Source of the DNA: Luscinia megarhynchos
Lineage: Eukaryota > Chordata > Aves > Passeriformes > Turdidae
Direction: 5' to 3'
DNA length: 64,000 nt
Assembly: GCA_034336665.1 (NCBI GenBank)
Contig: JAPFBE010000013.1
Coordinates: 18,579,056-18,643,055 of the forward strand
A program made the position numbers and the translations under genes. The notes under the pieces were generated by a model that was not told the origin of the DNA, made no database searches, and saw only the letters and a list, made by a program, of their open reading frames with translations. Position 1 is the first letter of the stretch; each line of letters begins with the position of its first letter. This document shows positions 35,990 through 46,446 of the stretch, piece by piece.

Positions 35990-37267
35990 CTGCAAAATAT
36001 CAAGAAGAGATGAAAAAAACTTGTCAGAAATCACAAAGACAAAACACCTGCAGATTTTTATTCTTAGTGACACTGACAGACAATAGGTTACTTCTTGGAG
36101 GATGCCAGGAATTCCTCCCTCTACTATTCAATTTTTACTGTTTCCTAAATAAAAACAGCTTAAACCAGCTATACTTACTGCAATTCAAAATGTAGTTGTT
36201 CAAGAACTCTCCAAGATCTCTTTAAGTTATCTGTATCATATGATGAGCCTTTCCAACCAAAGTCAGTGAAATGCTGCACAGAAACCAGAAGTATTTTTGT
36301 ATAATTTACCTATCCTGTGAAAACAGAAAGAAGAGATGGAAGAAAAACAACTAGTACAGAAAAAGATCATCTTTTTTTGCTAAATTGTCTTTGAAGTTGG
36401 CATAGGCACATGAAGCTGAGTATGTAACCCCCCTCCCATCCCATTAATTTTATCCACATTTGTATTTAAATATGAAAGGTCTGCAGAAAGAAAAACACCA
36501 AGAACATTTAATAGTTTCCTTGGCCTGTGCACACTACTGAACTAAGCATCAGTGAAGTTGCAGTTCTTGAAGAAATGTGATTTGGACAAAACTAGAATAA
36601 ATTCCTAATTTTTAAATCAAAATTCATCTTCCTAATAAACTGAAAATAATTTGACATATAGAACAAGAAGTTTAATCTAATATTTGGTTTGTAAGTATGT
36701 ACCTGCACAGATAGGCACAGAAGGAGCAGGGTATTATTTGGAAATGTTATATAACCTGGCATCTTTTACTATATAGTAATTGGTCAAATTGGTTGCTGAC
36801 CTTTCATGTTCTACTCTTATTAAGATAAAAGAAACAAGAACAACCAAGCAACCTAACAATGTGAAAATTTATGTTATAATAGAAGTACCTCTAATTTTAC
36901 ATTAAAGCACTAAACCTACTGGCAAAAGTAATAATCAAAGAAGCATGGGAAAATCAAGGGATCAATCCCTCAATTAACTTACAGTACTGGAACTCCAATT
37001 AAGTCAATCTGAAGACCAGATTTACACCATCAGCATATCTGATGACAGTTTTTGATAGAGCCAAGTTACCTTCCAGTATGCCATTCACACTAACAACATT
37101 CCTGGAAGAATTAACCGAAGGCTTTTTGAAGAAACCTAGATTTGTGGCGCTGAAAGTATTTTTCTTTTTCAGCATGACTTCACTGCAACTCATCTCTATG
37201 GCAGAAAGGATCTTCACTGATATTTCAGACTGAACAACTTGCCTTACTTCTCCACCACAGCTGCCCA
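35990..37267. other. Upstream intron of TRMT10C, nothing recognised
   Basis: AT-rich. A 5' non-coding TRMT10C exon is expected to lie further right, in the CpG island near 37.6-38 kb. Confidence 0.45.
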
Positions 37268-37590
37268 CTTAAAATCACAGATTGAGAAAACTTGGAAGGG
37301 GCCACAGTGGATCACCCGGTCCAACCCCTCTGCTTAAGCAGGGTCATCACCCCACAGCACAGGATTGTGTCTAGACAGGCCTGGAGTATCTCCACTAAGG
37401 GAGACTCCACAACCTCTCTGGGCAGCCTGTTCAGTGCACGGCCACCAGCAGAGTAAAGATTTTCTTCCTCGCGTTCAGGTGGAACATCTGCGCATCAGTT
37501 TCTGCCCGTCGCCTCTTGTCCCACGGCTTGGCACCACGGGGCAGAGCCTAGACCCGTTCTCGCTTTGGACACTCACCGATGGGGCCGGCT
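37268..37590 (-). repeat. CR1 LINE fragment (sense on -)
   Basis: Begins AAAATCACAGATTGAGAAAA (3' end reversed), then ATCACCCGGTCCAACCCCTC, CTCTCTGGGCAGCCTGTTCA and CGTCGCCTCTTGTCCCACGG, all in CR1 reverse order. It abuts the CpG island. Confidence 0.85.
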
Positions 37591-37599
37591 GCGAGGGAG

Positions 37600-38400
37600 C
37601 AGCATTGCACCTGCACGCTGCTCTACAACACTTACAGCAGCCACGGCCACCCGGCTAGCGGAGCGCCGGCCCTCAGCCCTCCCGGGGGCACGGCGCGCCC
37701 GCTCCTCCCGCCGCGGGGTGGCGAGAAGCACCTGCCCGATCTCCGGCCGCGCTCCCGCCCGCCGGGCTTCGGTCGGGGCAGGCCCGGGCGCACCCCGAGC
37801 CGCAGAGCGGACCCCGAGCCGCAGAGCGCACCCCGAGCCGCAGAGCGCACCCCGAGCCGCAGAGCGCACCCCGAGCCGCAGAGCGCACCCCGAGCCGCAG
37901 AGCGCACCCCGAGCCGCAGAGCGCACCCCGAGCCGCAGAGCGGACCCCGATCCGCAGAGCGCACCCCGAGCCGCAGAGCGGACCCCGAGCCGCAGAGCGC
38001 ACCCCGAGCCGCCCCGGTCACCGCCGGCCCGACCGCGCCGCCGCCGCCGCTCACCTCGCGCAGCCGCTGCGCATGCGCGGGGCGGGCCCGCCCGGCCGCG
38101 GTGCGTCCCTCGGCTGTCCCCGGTGCTCCGCGGCTGCAGCGCCGGGTTCCGGGCTGTGTGCGCGCCCCACGGCGGGAGCTGCAGCGGGCGGCGATCCGAA
38201 CTCTCCGGTATGCCATTCCCGGGGAGCCGCCGGGCACCGAGAGCGCTGCGGGTGGGTGCTGCCGCCGGCCCTGCTGCGGAGCAGCGCCTGGCCCCGCCGC
38301 CGCGCTGGGGCGGGAGGCAATGGCCTGGGGCCGAGGGGTTCGTCAGCCGGCTCGCTGATCTGTGGTACCTCTCTCTCCGCTTCCCTCTCTCCCCTCCCTT
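37600..38400. promoter_or_regulatory. CpG island, probable divergent promoter of TRMT10C (-) and TXNL4B (+)
   Basis: Very CpG-rich, located between the 5' ends of TRMT10C and TXNL4B. A pyrimidine-rich tract then leads to the AG before 38503 upstream of the TXNL4B ATG, which would fit a non-coding first exon ending inside the island. No TATA box. Long open frames on both strands here are compositional artefacts. Confidence 0.7.
37789..38012. repeat. 19-bp GC-rich tandem repeat, about 11.8 copies
   Basis: The unit CGCACCCCGAGCCGCAGAG repeats 11 times from 37789 to 37997, then a 15-base partial copy. Copies 2, 9 and 11 carry CGGACC instead of CGCACC, and copy 9 also has GATCC. Because 19 is not a multiple of 3 and the unit has no stop in any frame, all six frames are open across it. 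Confidence 0.95.
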
Positions 38401-38536
38401 TTTTCCTTTTAAAAAAATGGATTGCACAGAGAAGTTTCGCTTCTTTTTGACCCGCAGTTGTTTGATTGTGCGTTGCTTTGTTGGTTTTTTTTTCCCTGTC
38501 AGGTAAGGATTTTAGTGGAGACCGTGACTCGTCGCG

Positions 38537-38668
38537 ATGAGTTTTCTGCTGCCCAAACTGACCTGTAAGAGGGAAGTGGATCAGGCGATAAAAAGCGTCG
38601 CTGAGAAGGTTTTGGTTCTCCGTTTTGGAACAGATAATGATGCTGTTTGTCTGCAGCTCGATGATATT
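38537..38668 (+). CDS. TXNL4B: TXNL4B coding exon 1
   Basis: 44 codons from ATG to LQLDDI, donor ATT/GTAAGA. Possible non-coding start of this exon at 38503, after CCCTGTCAG. Confidence 0.93.
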
Positions 38669-39762
38669 GTAAGACCAATTTTTTTTTTTTTTTTTTAACG
38701 GACCGTACAAATATAGTTGGTGCATAGAAGGGAATGTTGCTTTTGCTAAAATGGGCACTCATAAAAAGTTTAGTGACAAATACAGAACGAAATTATACTA
38801 TATTTATAAAAAGGTTTGAAAAATAAGCATCTGTGTTACTGTTGCAGTGGCTGAACAAAGTGCTTGAGGTAGGCAATATATGCTATTATATACCTACTTA
38901 AGCTGGTAACACAGAAACAGGCTTTATAAAGCTTGCCACCCTCTTTTCCTCATGTCTTAGTCTAATTGCCATCTGCCTTTCTCGCTCTTTCCTAGCTTGC
39001 AAAAACAGCTCATGACTTAAGTAAAATGGCAGTCATTTACCTGGTGGATGTGAACCACGTCCCAGTGTACACCCAGTATTTTGACATCAGTTATATTCCA
39101 TCTACTGTATTCTTCTTCAATGGACAACACATGAAGGTTGATTATGGGTAAGTCATCCTACCATTGTCTATTATGTCTGTAAGAATTATCAGTCTTTTTC
39201 TATGTTACCATGTTTGGGGCAAGTGACATTTGAAAACTATAATGTTGTTACCTGCATTTGCATTGAGAATTCTGTAGGAAGCCAAAGGATATAAAATAGG
39301 GAAGTAATTTGAAATATGCTCTAAGTATGCAATATGTAAGTGCAATAAGTAGGTGAAATATGTCTGACTCTGCAAAAAATAGTAAATTATTCAAAATCTT
39401 AGACATGACACTGCACCTGTTTGGAGGTCACAGCATATTTCTGACTTGGTTATGCCATTACAAATTTAGCTCATTCTTTTAGAATGACCAGATCAGAACT
39501 CCTTATCTCATTTGGGCATCTTTTTACATTTTTAGGTGATTTTTCTCTAAATACTTTAATGTTACAATTCTACCTTTGTCTTATGCTTATATTTAGGTCT
39601 CCAGATCACACCAAGTTTGTAGGAAGCTTCAAAACAAAGCAGGACTTTATAGATCTGATTGAAGTGATCTACCGAGGAGCAATGCGGGGAAAGCTCATTG
39701 TGAGAAGCCCTATTGATCCAAATAACATTCCTAAATACGACCTTCTCTACCAAGAAATTTAA
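38537..39762 (+). CDS. TXNL4B: TXNL4B, thioredoxin-like 4B (Dim1-family spliceosome protein), complete
   Basis: Three coding exons join in phase: 38537-38668, 38996-39147, 39597-39762, giving 149 codons plus stop, the length of human TXNL4B. It encodes [80 protein letters not shown] and [16 protein letters not shown]. It has the thioredoxin-like fold of Dim1 proteins without a C-x-x-C redox pair. The family role is pre-mRNA splicing and cell-cycle progression, with PRPF6 as partner. The ATG is 34 bases into a probable exon starting at 38503. Human TXNL4B is on chromosome 16 as I recall, so this location is unexpected. Confidence 0.96.
38996..39147 (+). CDS. TXNL4B: TXNL4B coding exon 2
   Basis: The acceptor is CTTTCCTAG and the donor TATGG/GTAAGT. 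It encodes [20 protein letters not shown] to GQHMKVDYG. Confidence 0.94.
39597..39762 (+). CDS. TXNL4B: TXNL4B coding exon 3
   Basis: The acceptor is CTTATATTTAG. It encodes [20 protein letters not shown] to [11 protein letters not shown], then TAA. Confidence 0.95.
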
Positions 39763-39911
39763 TGGCTTGACCTGAGATAAGAATTACACTTTTTCCTTTG
39801 AGCACTTTTGGCCTCCTCTGACATTGTGGGACAGTTTGAGCATTTATTCTGAAGGATCATATTGGTCTCCTTCTGAAAACAGATATTCTGTTACCTCATG
39901 CTTCTGTCATA

Positions 39912-39917
39912 AATAAA
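39912..39917 (+). terminator. TXNL4B: TXNL4B poly(A) signal
   Basis: AATAAA about 150 bases after the TXNL4B stop, the first on this strand. Confidence 0.75.
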
Positions 39918-40406
39918 GTACATGTTCATGCACAGACTTCACACAAGTGACTGTTCTTTGAGTTGTGTGCTGACTAGCCCTTACAAAACGGGCAGGCTGT
40001 GTGCTTCCTCAGCTATGGCATCTCCACTGCAACCTTCAGGGAACTGAGGCACTGTTAGTTTTCTGTTTAGCACCATTTTCATTCAGATGTAATAACAGTA
40101 AACCTGACATTAATTAAAAAAAGCTGTGTTTGCTCTCAAGTGCATTCAACTGAATGTGCCTTTCCAATAGAATTTTACATTTTATCCATTGCTGTGTAAC
40201 AGGACAGAAGTTTCTTCTGAGATGATGACTGAAATCTAAGATGGATATAAACACAAAGTCAAGTTGATGCTCTCTTCTCTCTGCTACCCATTATTACTGT
40301 TCAGCAGCTTTTTAAATTGAGATTGGAATGTTCTACACTTATAGGAGAGGGTTTTGTCATCCTTCAAAGGATCCTTTTTTGTGGCCATTGAACACTTTTG
40401 ATTCCC

Positions 40407-41051
40407 TGTCTTGGGTTGCAATGCAGGATGTAACCAAAAGTATGTATTCTATCACCACCTTTAAAACCAGGTGGGGCAGTGTTCTTTTTATCTTTTCCAT
40501 GACCCATCCTTCCTCCAGGGAGACATCTTCTGTTAATGGGCCGTTGAGTCCCACTGCATAACTGATAAAATGACATCATCCCATTGGGACATGCCCCACC
40601 CAGGGGAGAGGAGCCAAGCATTTCCTACCTAGATAAAATCTGAGATCTGGAACATCAGAGCAGCCTTTTCCCACTGGATTCCAGAGGAAAATCAGACCCT
40701 TCTACATCATCACTAGACTTTTGGAGGAAAACTGCACCCTTCTACAGGAGCACTGCTTCAACAGAACCATATCTGCCACTGCAGAAGGACTGCAGCCTCC
40801 AGTTAATCTAACTACTACCAACAACCTGACTGATGGGTTGTCAGGTTGTATTCTGACTCTGTCAGTGTTTTGGTTTTTTGTATTACTGTGTTTTTATTTT
40901 AATTTTCCTAGTAAAGAACTGTTATTCCTATTCCCATATCTTTGCCTTCATTTCAAAATTATAATAATTTGGAGGAAGGGGGTTTGCATTTTCCATTTTC
41001 AAGGATAGCTCCTGCCTTCATTAGCACACATCTGTCTTTCAAGCCAAGACA
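40407..41051 (+). mobile_element. Solo LTR, class III (ERVL-like), 645 bp
   Basis: Begins TGTCTTGG and ends CCAAGACA, perfect 8-base inverted ends, flanked by the 5-bp direct repeat TTCCC (40402-40406 and 41052-41056). Five-base duplications fit ERVL. CTAGTAAAGAACTGTTATTC near 40910 resembles U3-R-U5 sequence of songbird ERVL LTRs as I recall them. It has no coding content of its own. Confidence 0.85.
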
Positions 41052-41056
41052 TTCCC

Positions 41057-41892
41057 ATGGGCTTGAACTGGAAATTAAGAATAACTCTTTTGTTTACATT
41101 CACTTTAAAGATTATTTGAGCTTCTGCTTGTACACATTGCAAGCCTTGAGTATGTAAATTCAAAAACTGTGTTTCCCACATCTGTGTAACTTTAAACAGC
41201 TGAGAGGAAACAGCTGAGAGGAAACAGCAGTGTCATTCCTTTGCATCAGTTTGGTAACTACAGGTTGCTAGACTACTGTATGTCTACAGCAGCTCATGTC
41301 CAGTATTCTCACTGGCTTAGTAGGCTTTAAATTGGAAATTATTTTACCTCTGTGTCATGTTCTCTGACTGGAGGGAAGGCAGTAATATGTACTTCCCTGA
41401 AGTATTGTTCAGCTTAACAGTAAATGTTTCAAGGAGGAAGGTAGATTTTCCAGCTCTTGAAAGATTTTAAACAATACATGGTACATAGAAAGGAGGAAAC
41501 AGATTGTTTACATGCCTTTGCTATTCCAGATTTGGCCTTCCAATGAAGCTAGGCACTTAAACAAATGTTTTCCTGATGGTTTAGTCTGATTATAGAGCCA
41601 TCATTATAGAATGTTTATTACAGAAAACAATAGATGACTTGGTATACCTTAACATCTTTAATTCAACTTTAAATTTCACAGCTAGCCAAAAGGTTGTGGC
41701 TTAAGGCTTTCAACAATGCATTTCTTTCCTAATAGTTAACTTCTGTGTTTTTCTTCTCAGAACCAAAAAAACTAATTTCAAACTTAGAACTGTGAATTTC
41801 TCCACAGTGAGATGAAGGTGCTTAGGTGACAGAAAGGTGCAGAGGCAGTTATGAAAGGAAGAGACCACTATCAAGAACAAACCAGTGTACCT
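41057..41892. other. Intergenic / ARB2B 3' side, nothing recognised
   Basis: No gene. An imperfect duplication of CAGCTGAGAGGAAA occurs near 41198-41227. Confidence 0.45.
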
Positions 41893-42945
41893 TTAGTTAT
41901 TGCCTCTCTTCTTACTTGTGCTGCTTCTGGTTGCAACACGTGAATTTGAGGCCATTGTGATCTTGGCTTTCAGCTTGCTCTTCAGGTACCTAAAGATTGG
42001 TTGTAAGCAGCAGGAGGGTGCTAAACCATACTTTTCTGTCCCAGTAGAGACAGTAGGACAACTTACTCTCATGAGAAAGCCCACAGTTTTATTTAGGGGC
42101 TTACTGTTTGACACCCATTCCCGGCAGTTTTTGTGTATCCATTTCTGTATTTCTGGATCGTGTCTGCTCTGGTGCTGCACGTTGTGCGTGGAGTCGATGA
42201 ACGCCACAGAGTAGACTTTATTCATCACCTCATGTTTCCTCTGCACCAGCAGATCAACAAACACCAACCCTCCATAGCCATGGGCAATGAAGGCCACGTT
42301 GCTGGCTGCACTCTTTGCAATGAAATGATCCCATACATACACAGTGTGCTCCTCGGGGCTGCTGCTGCCCCTCTTGGGGATCCCCCAGACAGACTGCAAA
42401 ACAGTTGGCATTTCTTCCCTGGCAGAAAATCTCTCCTTTTCAGAGTTCAGATCAGTGAAGTTGTCATTGGGGTTCAGTACAATCACTTCCCAGTGGCTTT
42501 GCAGGGCCATTTTGATGAATGGTATTTGTGTTCCATGCCTCAGGCCCTCACTGACAATCGTCCTTCGCCCCCACTGTCCAGCACAAAAAACTCCACGGTC
42601 TTGAAGAAGGATAATTAGGCTAGAGGAACTTGTTAGTGCATTCTTACTCATGAAAAAGAAACTTCTTGGTTCATCCTCTGTAGCATCAGTAGGAATATAA
42701 ACCTTCTGCAGCATGCAGACTCTTTCCAGGAGCTCATAAACATACTGGGTAATAAAATGTCCCAGAACTTTGTAGCGTTTATGATTCTGCTCATGTCCAT
42801 TCTTGTAGTAATTGAAAACAAAGGACTCATTTGTATCCAGGTGCCTCAGTTCCCCTTTTATATTGAAGTCATATTTTAGTTCCTCTTGATACTCTGAACC
42901 CTCTGTTAGTTTCCTCAAACTGAGTTCATGCTGTATTTGTAACCA
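41893..42945 (-). CDS. ARB2B: FAM172B/ARB2B-type protein (Arb2-domain, alpha/beta-hydrolase fold), long single exon; start not found
   Basis: About 350 codons without interruption match FAM172A/ARB2A along its length: LKYDFNIKGELRHLDTNESF, QYVYELLERVCMLQKVYIPT, RTIVSEGLRHGTQIPFIKMA, VIVLNPNDNFTD, SSPEEHTVYVWDHFIAKSAA, PLNKTVGFLMRVSCPTVSTG. The end is basic. The open frame has no ATG before CMLQKVY; the apparent first codon at 42918 is TTG. Reading extends to a splice-like CTTCTTAATTTGTAG at 42946, so an upstream 5' exon is expected, possibly near the 45-kb CpG island. The human orthologue at this locus is a pseudogene (FAM172BP/ARB2BP). Family motifs expected to carry the catalytic residues are altered: the recalled HGSG is here QDRG, and AHSYGG is AHGYGG (42.28 kb). 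Confidence 0.85.
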   Translation of the reverse strand, partial: WLQIQHELSLRKLTEGSEYQEELKYDFNIKGELRHLDTNESFVFNYYKNGHEQNHKRYKVLGHFITQYVYELLERVCMLQKVYIPTDATEDEPRSFFFMSKNALTSSSSLIILLQDRGVFCAGQWGRRTIVSEGLRHGTQIPFIKMALQSHWEVIVLNPNDNFTDLNSEKERFSAREEMPTVLQSVWGIPKRGSSSPEEHTVYVWDHFIAKSAASNVAFIAHGYGGLVFVDLLVQRKHEVMNKVYSVAFIDSTHNVQHQSRHDPEIQKWIHKNCREWVSNSKPLNKTVGFLMRVSCPTVSTGTEKYGLAPSCCLQPIFRYLKSKLKAKITMASNSRVATRSSTSKKRGNN

Positions 42946-45100
42946 CTACAAATTAAGAAGACTATTATGTCAAAGTAGTGATAGACCTCCACAGAACACC
43001 TGTCTACCCACCCCCCCATTGCATTAGAATTCAGATTTAAAAGCTGTTACAAATAAAACACTTGTTGATCCAGAGTATTTAGTGATGATCTATAATTTTT
43101 TCTTGCTGAACTAAAAGAAGTTTTATAGAACACATCAAATTACATTCTATGTTAAAAATCACTATCAGCTGATAAAGCCAATTACAAGAACAAAAAGTGA
43201 TCTGAATATTTTCAAGCAACTTGAGTTGGAATCCTTCTCTTTCAAGGAATGCAAGTTTCCTTGAGATAAGGTGCTTAGCAGATTTAAAATTATTTCTTAC
43301 ATTCCCAAATTAAAACAAACAAACAAAAACCCCAAACAAACACATTTTTGCTTTTCAACATAGCAACACCATCTGTATTTTCCTTTTGAGTAATCTCCAC
43401 TGGGCTAGTGTTATTAAGTCCTCTCTTCAGGGTCTTTCCTGTCTTCTGAATAATAGAGAGCAGGCTAGAAAGTGATACTTTCTCCTTTTTTTTATCTCAT
43501 ATAATCAGTACACATATAAAAAGGGAAAAAAATCATATGCTATGATATATAATCCATTTATTACTATCTTGCCAGTTTCTTGAAATGGAAACAGCACAAA
43601 GAAAATGCAAGGATGCCCATTCATCTACAATTTTTTCATTTCGCAGAAAGGCACGAAAGACACAAAGAAGATGGGAAAACAGTCTGTTTGCTATACTACT
43701 GAAATATGGGCAATTAATGCAAAAGAGACAATACTTAGTAGGGAAAGAAGCTGCCCATATTCCAGTTGTTGTTCCCATGAGCCGAAGTGGGAGAAAAATG
43801 GGCATATTTTAAGGAAAGGTGTATAAGAAGAAAGGCACAGCTTTCTGTAAGAATTAGGAATAGATGGAGTTTCCTCAGAGTGGTATGCTAGGGAGCACCT
43901 CTCAGTCCCTTTCTCCCCTCACCTCTAAAAGACTGGAAAGACTAATTTCCCAGCATACTCTGAATAGGAGGTTACTATTCTCTTACTTCAGCTACTAATA
44001 AGCAGCATTGCCTTTTCAGTTCCAAACCAAGGATATGTGATTCCAAATTAAACCCTGAACATCTTCTTTACAAAGCATTGTGAATGGTTGCTGAAGATTT
44101 CAGGAGGCAGAAACAAACACAGCTTTTACATAAGGTGCACATATGACTTTCCTTCCTAAAATTGCCTTCAAAATGCAAAATGAAAAGTTTTGAGGCAATT
44201 AATAATAGGTTATCACTTACAAGTTTACTTAAATAGCACCTCAGAATTATATACTTACTAGTGTAGAGGACTGATTTTATTGTAGCAACACAATTAATTA
44301 TAGAATTAAAAAGTAGCAATTACAGATTGTTCTAGATACAGCTGCATAATGCATGTACTTCTTTGTTGTAGGTCTGCATTCTAAATCAGCATTGATAGCT
44401 GTTTATACTTCATTGTCTATATATAAATACAATATTCAAGGTTGTATATGCTGGCAGGCTTTACAATTACTACCTTAATTTTAAAATTTGCTTTAGGGGT
44501 AAGAATAATCCCTCTTCTCCCTTCCTCCCACTTTTCTATTCATATTCTAAAATGCTTCAGAGGTAAATTCAGCTGATGCTTGTTGCAGCATTTGGCATAG
44601 TCTAAACACTGCTGCAGCATAAAAGTACTATATAAAATCCATACAGATTCCTTTGTTTCCCATTTAAAACCACCTTATTCTAGTAAAGCCCAATATTACC
44701 GTATGCTCTCCTGTAAAATCTGTCATCATCATAGGTGGAAATCTTTTTCACTCTGGGAGTGTAGACAAGTCCTCTGCGTGAAAAAAAATAAACCCAACCA
44801 TGGTTTCAGTTTTCGTTACTTTACATACTGGGGTGTGTATCTATCAGTAGCTGGTAGTTTGTGGCCATCAAAGCACTTCAGAAGTTACAAACGAACCTCT
44901 CATGTGTGTAATTCAACAGTAAGTTAAAGTTAAACATCGAGTACGAAACTAAACATTTGCCCACACCAGTTTTAACTCCCACTGCCAGGAAGAAACCAAA
45001 AGCTCCACACAAAACTTACAATTCTGAAGCTGCCCTGAAAAAAAACAACACACAAAGCAAAGAAATTCCCAGCCAACAAATCTTCGTCTCCCCTTAGCTG
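42946..45100. other. Upstream of ARB2B, no exon identified
   Basis: AT-rich, probably an ARB2B intron. I could not find a convincing 5' exon on -. Short open frames near 43.6 kb look non-coding. Confidence 0.4.
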
Positions 45101-45960
45101 CAGGAGAACCTCTCAGGGCTCCGGCTGCAAACCGCGGCCAGCCGGGGTTATGAGGACACAGCTCCAGGGGTTATAGCCTGGCGGGGCGCGGCTGTCAGCT
45201 GGGAAACGCCATTAGCGAGGTACAGCTTAAACCTGGGGCGGGCTCGCTATTTCCTCTTTAACAGGAGTGCGGGTTGCTCGGTTCTACCCCTGGCTCTCAG
45301 GGGGTCAGCAGCTAGCTCACCCCGCGCAGGGCAGCGCCCACAGCGCCCGGGCGGGTGCGGCCCGGAAGTGCCCGGGGAAGCTGCGCAGGCGGCGGGGCCG
45401 GCCCGGGTAAACAGCTCCGGCGGCGGCGGTGAGTGCTCCGTGCTGTGCGCCACCGCCGGGGCCGGCCCGGGTAAACAGCTCCGGCGGCGGCGGTGAGTGC
45501 TCCGTGCTGTGCGCCACCGCCGGGGCCGGCCCGGGTAAACAGCTCCGGCGGCGGCGGTGAGTGCTCTGTGCTGTGCGCCACCGCCGGGGCCGCTCGCTGC
45601 CGGGGGAGCGGGAGGCAGGCCGGGCTGCAGCGGCCGGCAGCGTCTCGGGGGCAGCCGTGCGGCCGCGGTGTGCGCCGCGAACGAGCGGAGCCGGCCGGGC
45701 GGCAGAAGGAGGGCACGGACGTACGGAGGAGGGCTGGTGACGGCGTTGCTGTGCCTCTGGAGAAGGCTGAGGAGACAGTGCGGGAAGGTGGAATGGCTGG
45801 CTCAGGCCCTCGGGCTTTGCGGGTTGGTCAGAGGGAAGCTGTTCCCTCGTGCGGGAGGAGCCGGGCCCGCAGCCCTGGGCCGGGCCGGGCCGTGCGGTGA
45901 CAGCGCGGGCGCTGCCGCTCCTGCGTGCTGCTTGCTCCCCGAGCTGTCAGCGGGCCCCTT
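45100..45960. promoter_or_regulatory. CpG island, probable divergent promoter of ARB2B (-) and SENP7 (+)
   Basis: CpG-rich stretch between the two divergent genes. Donor-like GCGGTGAGT sites in the triplicated unit point to the end of a non-coding SENP7 exon 1; the first SENP7 coding exon starts at 46859. The open frames here are compositional. Confidence 0.7.
45394..45585. repeat. 64-bp tandem repeat, three copies
   Basis: Copies 45394-45457, 45458-45521 and 45522-45585, beginning GGGGCCGGCCCGGGTAAACA; copies 1 and 2 are identical and copy 3 has a C-to-T change (GCTCTGTGC). Each unit contains GGCGGTGAGTGCTC and ends CACCGCC, so GGCGGTG and CACCGCC can pair around a 19-base loop. Confidence 0.97.
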
Positions 45961-46446
45961 TGTCGGCTCTTGCTCGTCGGAACGGGCGTACTTTGGCTGT
46001 TCTTTATCGGTCTGTTCCCCACCCTGGGGGACTATGCCTCTAAGTTCAAAAAAAAGCACTGAGATAAGTCTCCAAACTTGGCTTCTTGAGCTAGCTGTAA
46101 TCTTTGAAGGTCTTATGCCAGAGTCATATAGAATATGTATAAAGAGAATACGTATAAATGCTGGGAGCTCTGAGGCTGTGTTCTTCCAGTGGTGAAGTTT
46201 ATAGATTTAACAGGAATCCTTGTTTGTTATTTATTCTTGGCACCCTTGCAGTGGTACAGATGTCCTCTTTACTCCTTTTCACTCTGTAGTCCAGGTGTGA
46301 ACTGCCTATTAGTTGTGTGCTTGCAGCAAGGAGTTAATCGGTAAATGTCTTAGCTAAGCATAAATTCTAGGACAATTTCATTAGCAATTCTGTCTGTGCT
46401 GACAATCCACAGCCTTGCCCAGGTCTATCTTGTATTGCTTTTTGCC

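Noticed and set aside
37565..38506. Overlapping open frames of 200-313 codons on both strands
   Set aside because: They follow from the stop-free 19-bp repeat and CpG-rich composition; frames on both strands repeat the same periodic peptide, and none matches a known protein.
40721..41008. 95-codon open frame with a hydrophobic segment
   Set aside because: Lies wholly inside the ERVL-like solo LTR; LTRs do not normally encode protein and the hydrophobic run is T-rich U3/R sequence.
45312..46195. Open frames of 134-212 codons over the 64-bp repeats
   Set aside because: Periodic translation of a non-coding triplication in a CpG island, with no conserved start or domain.
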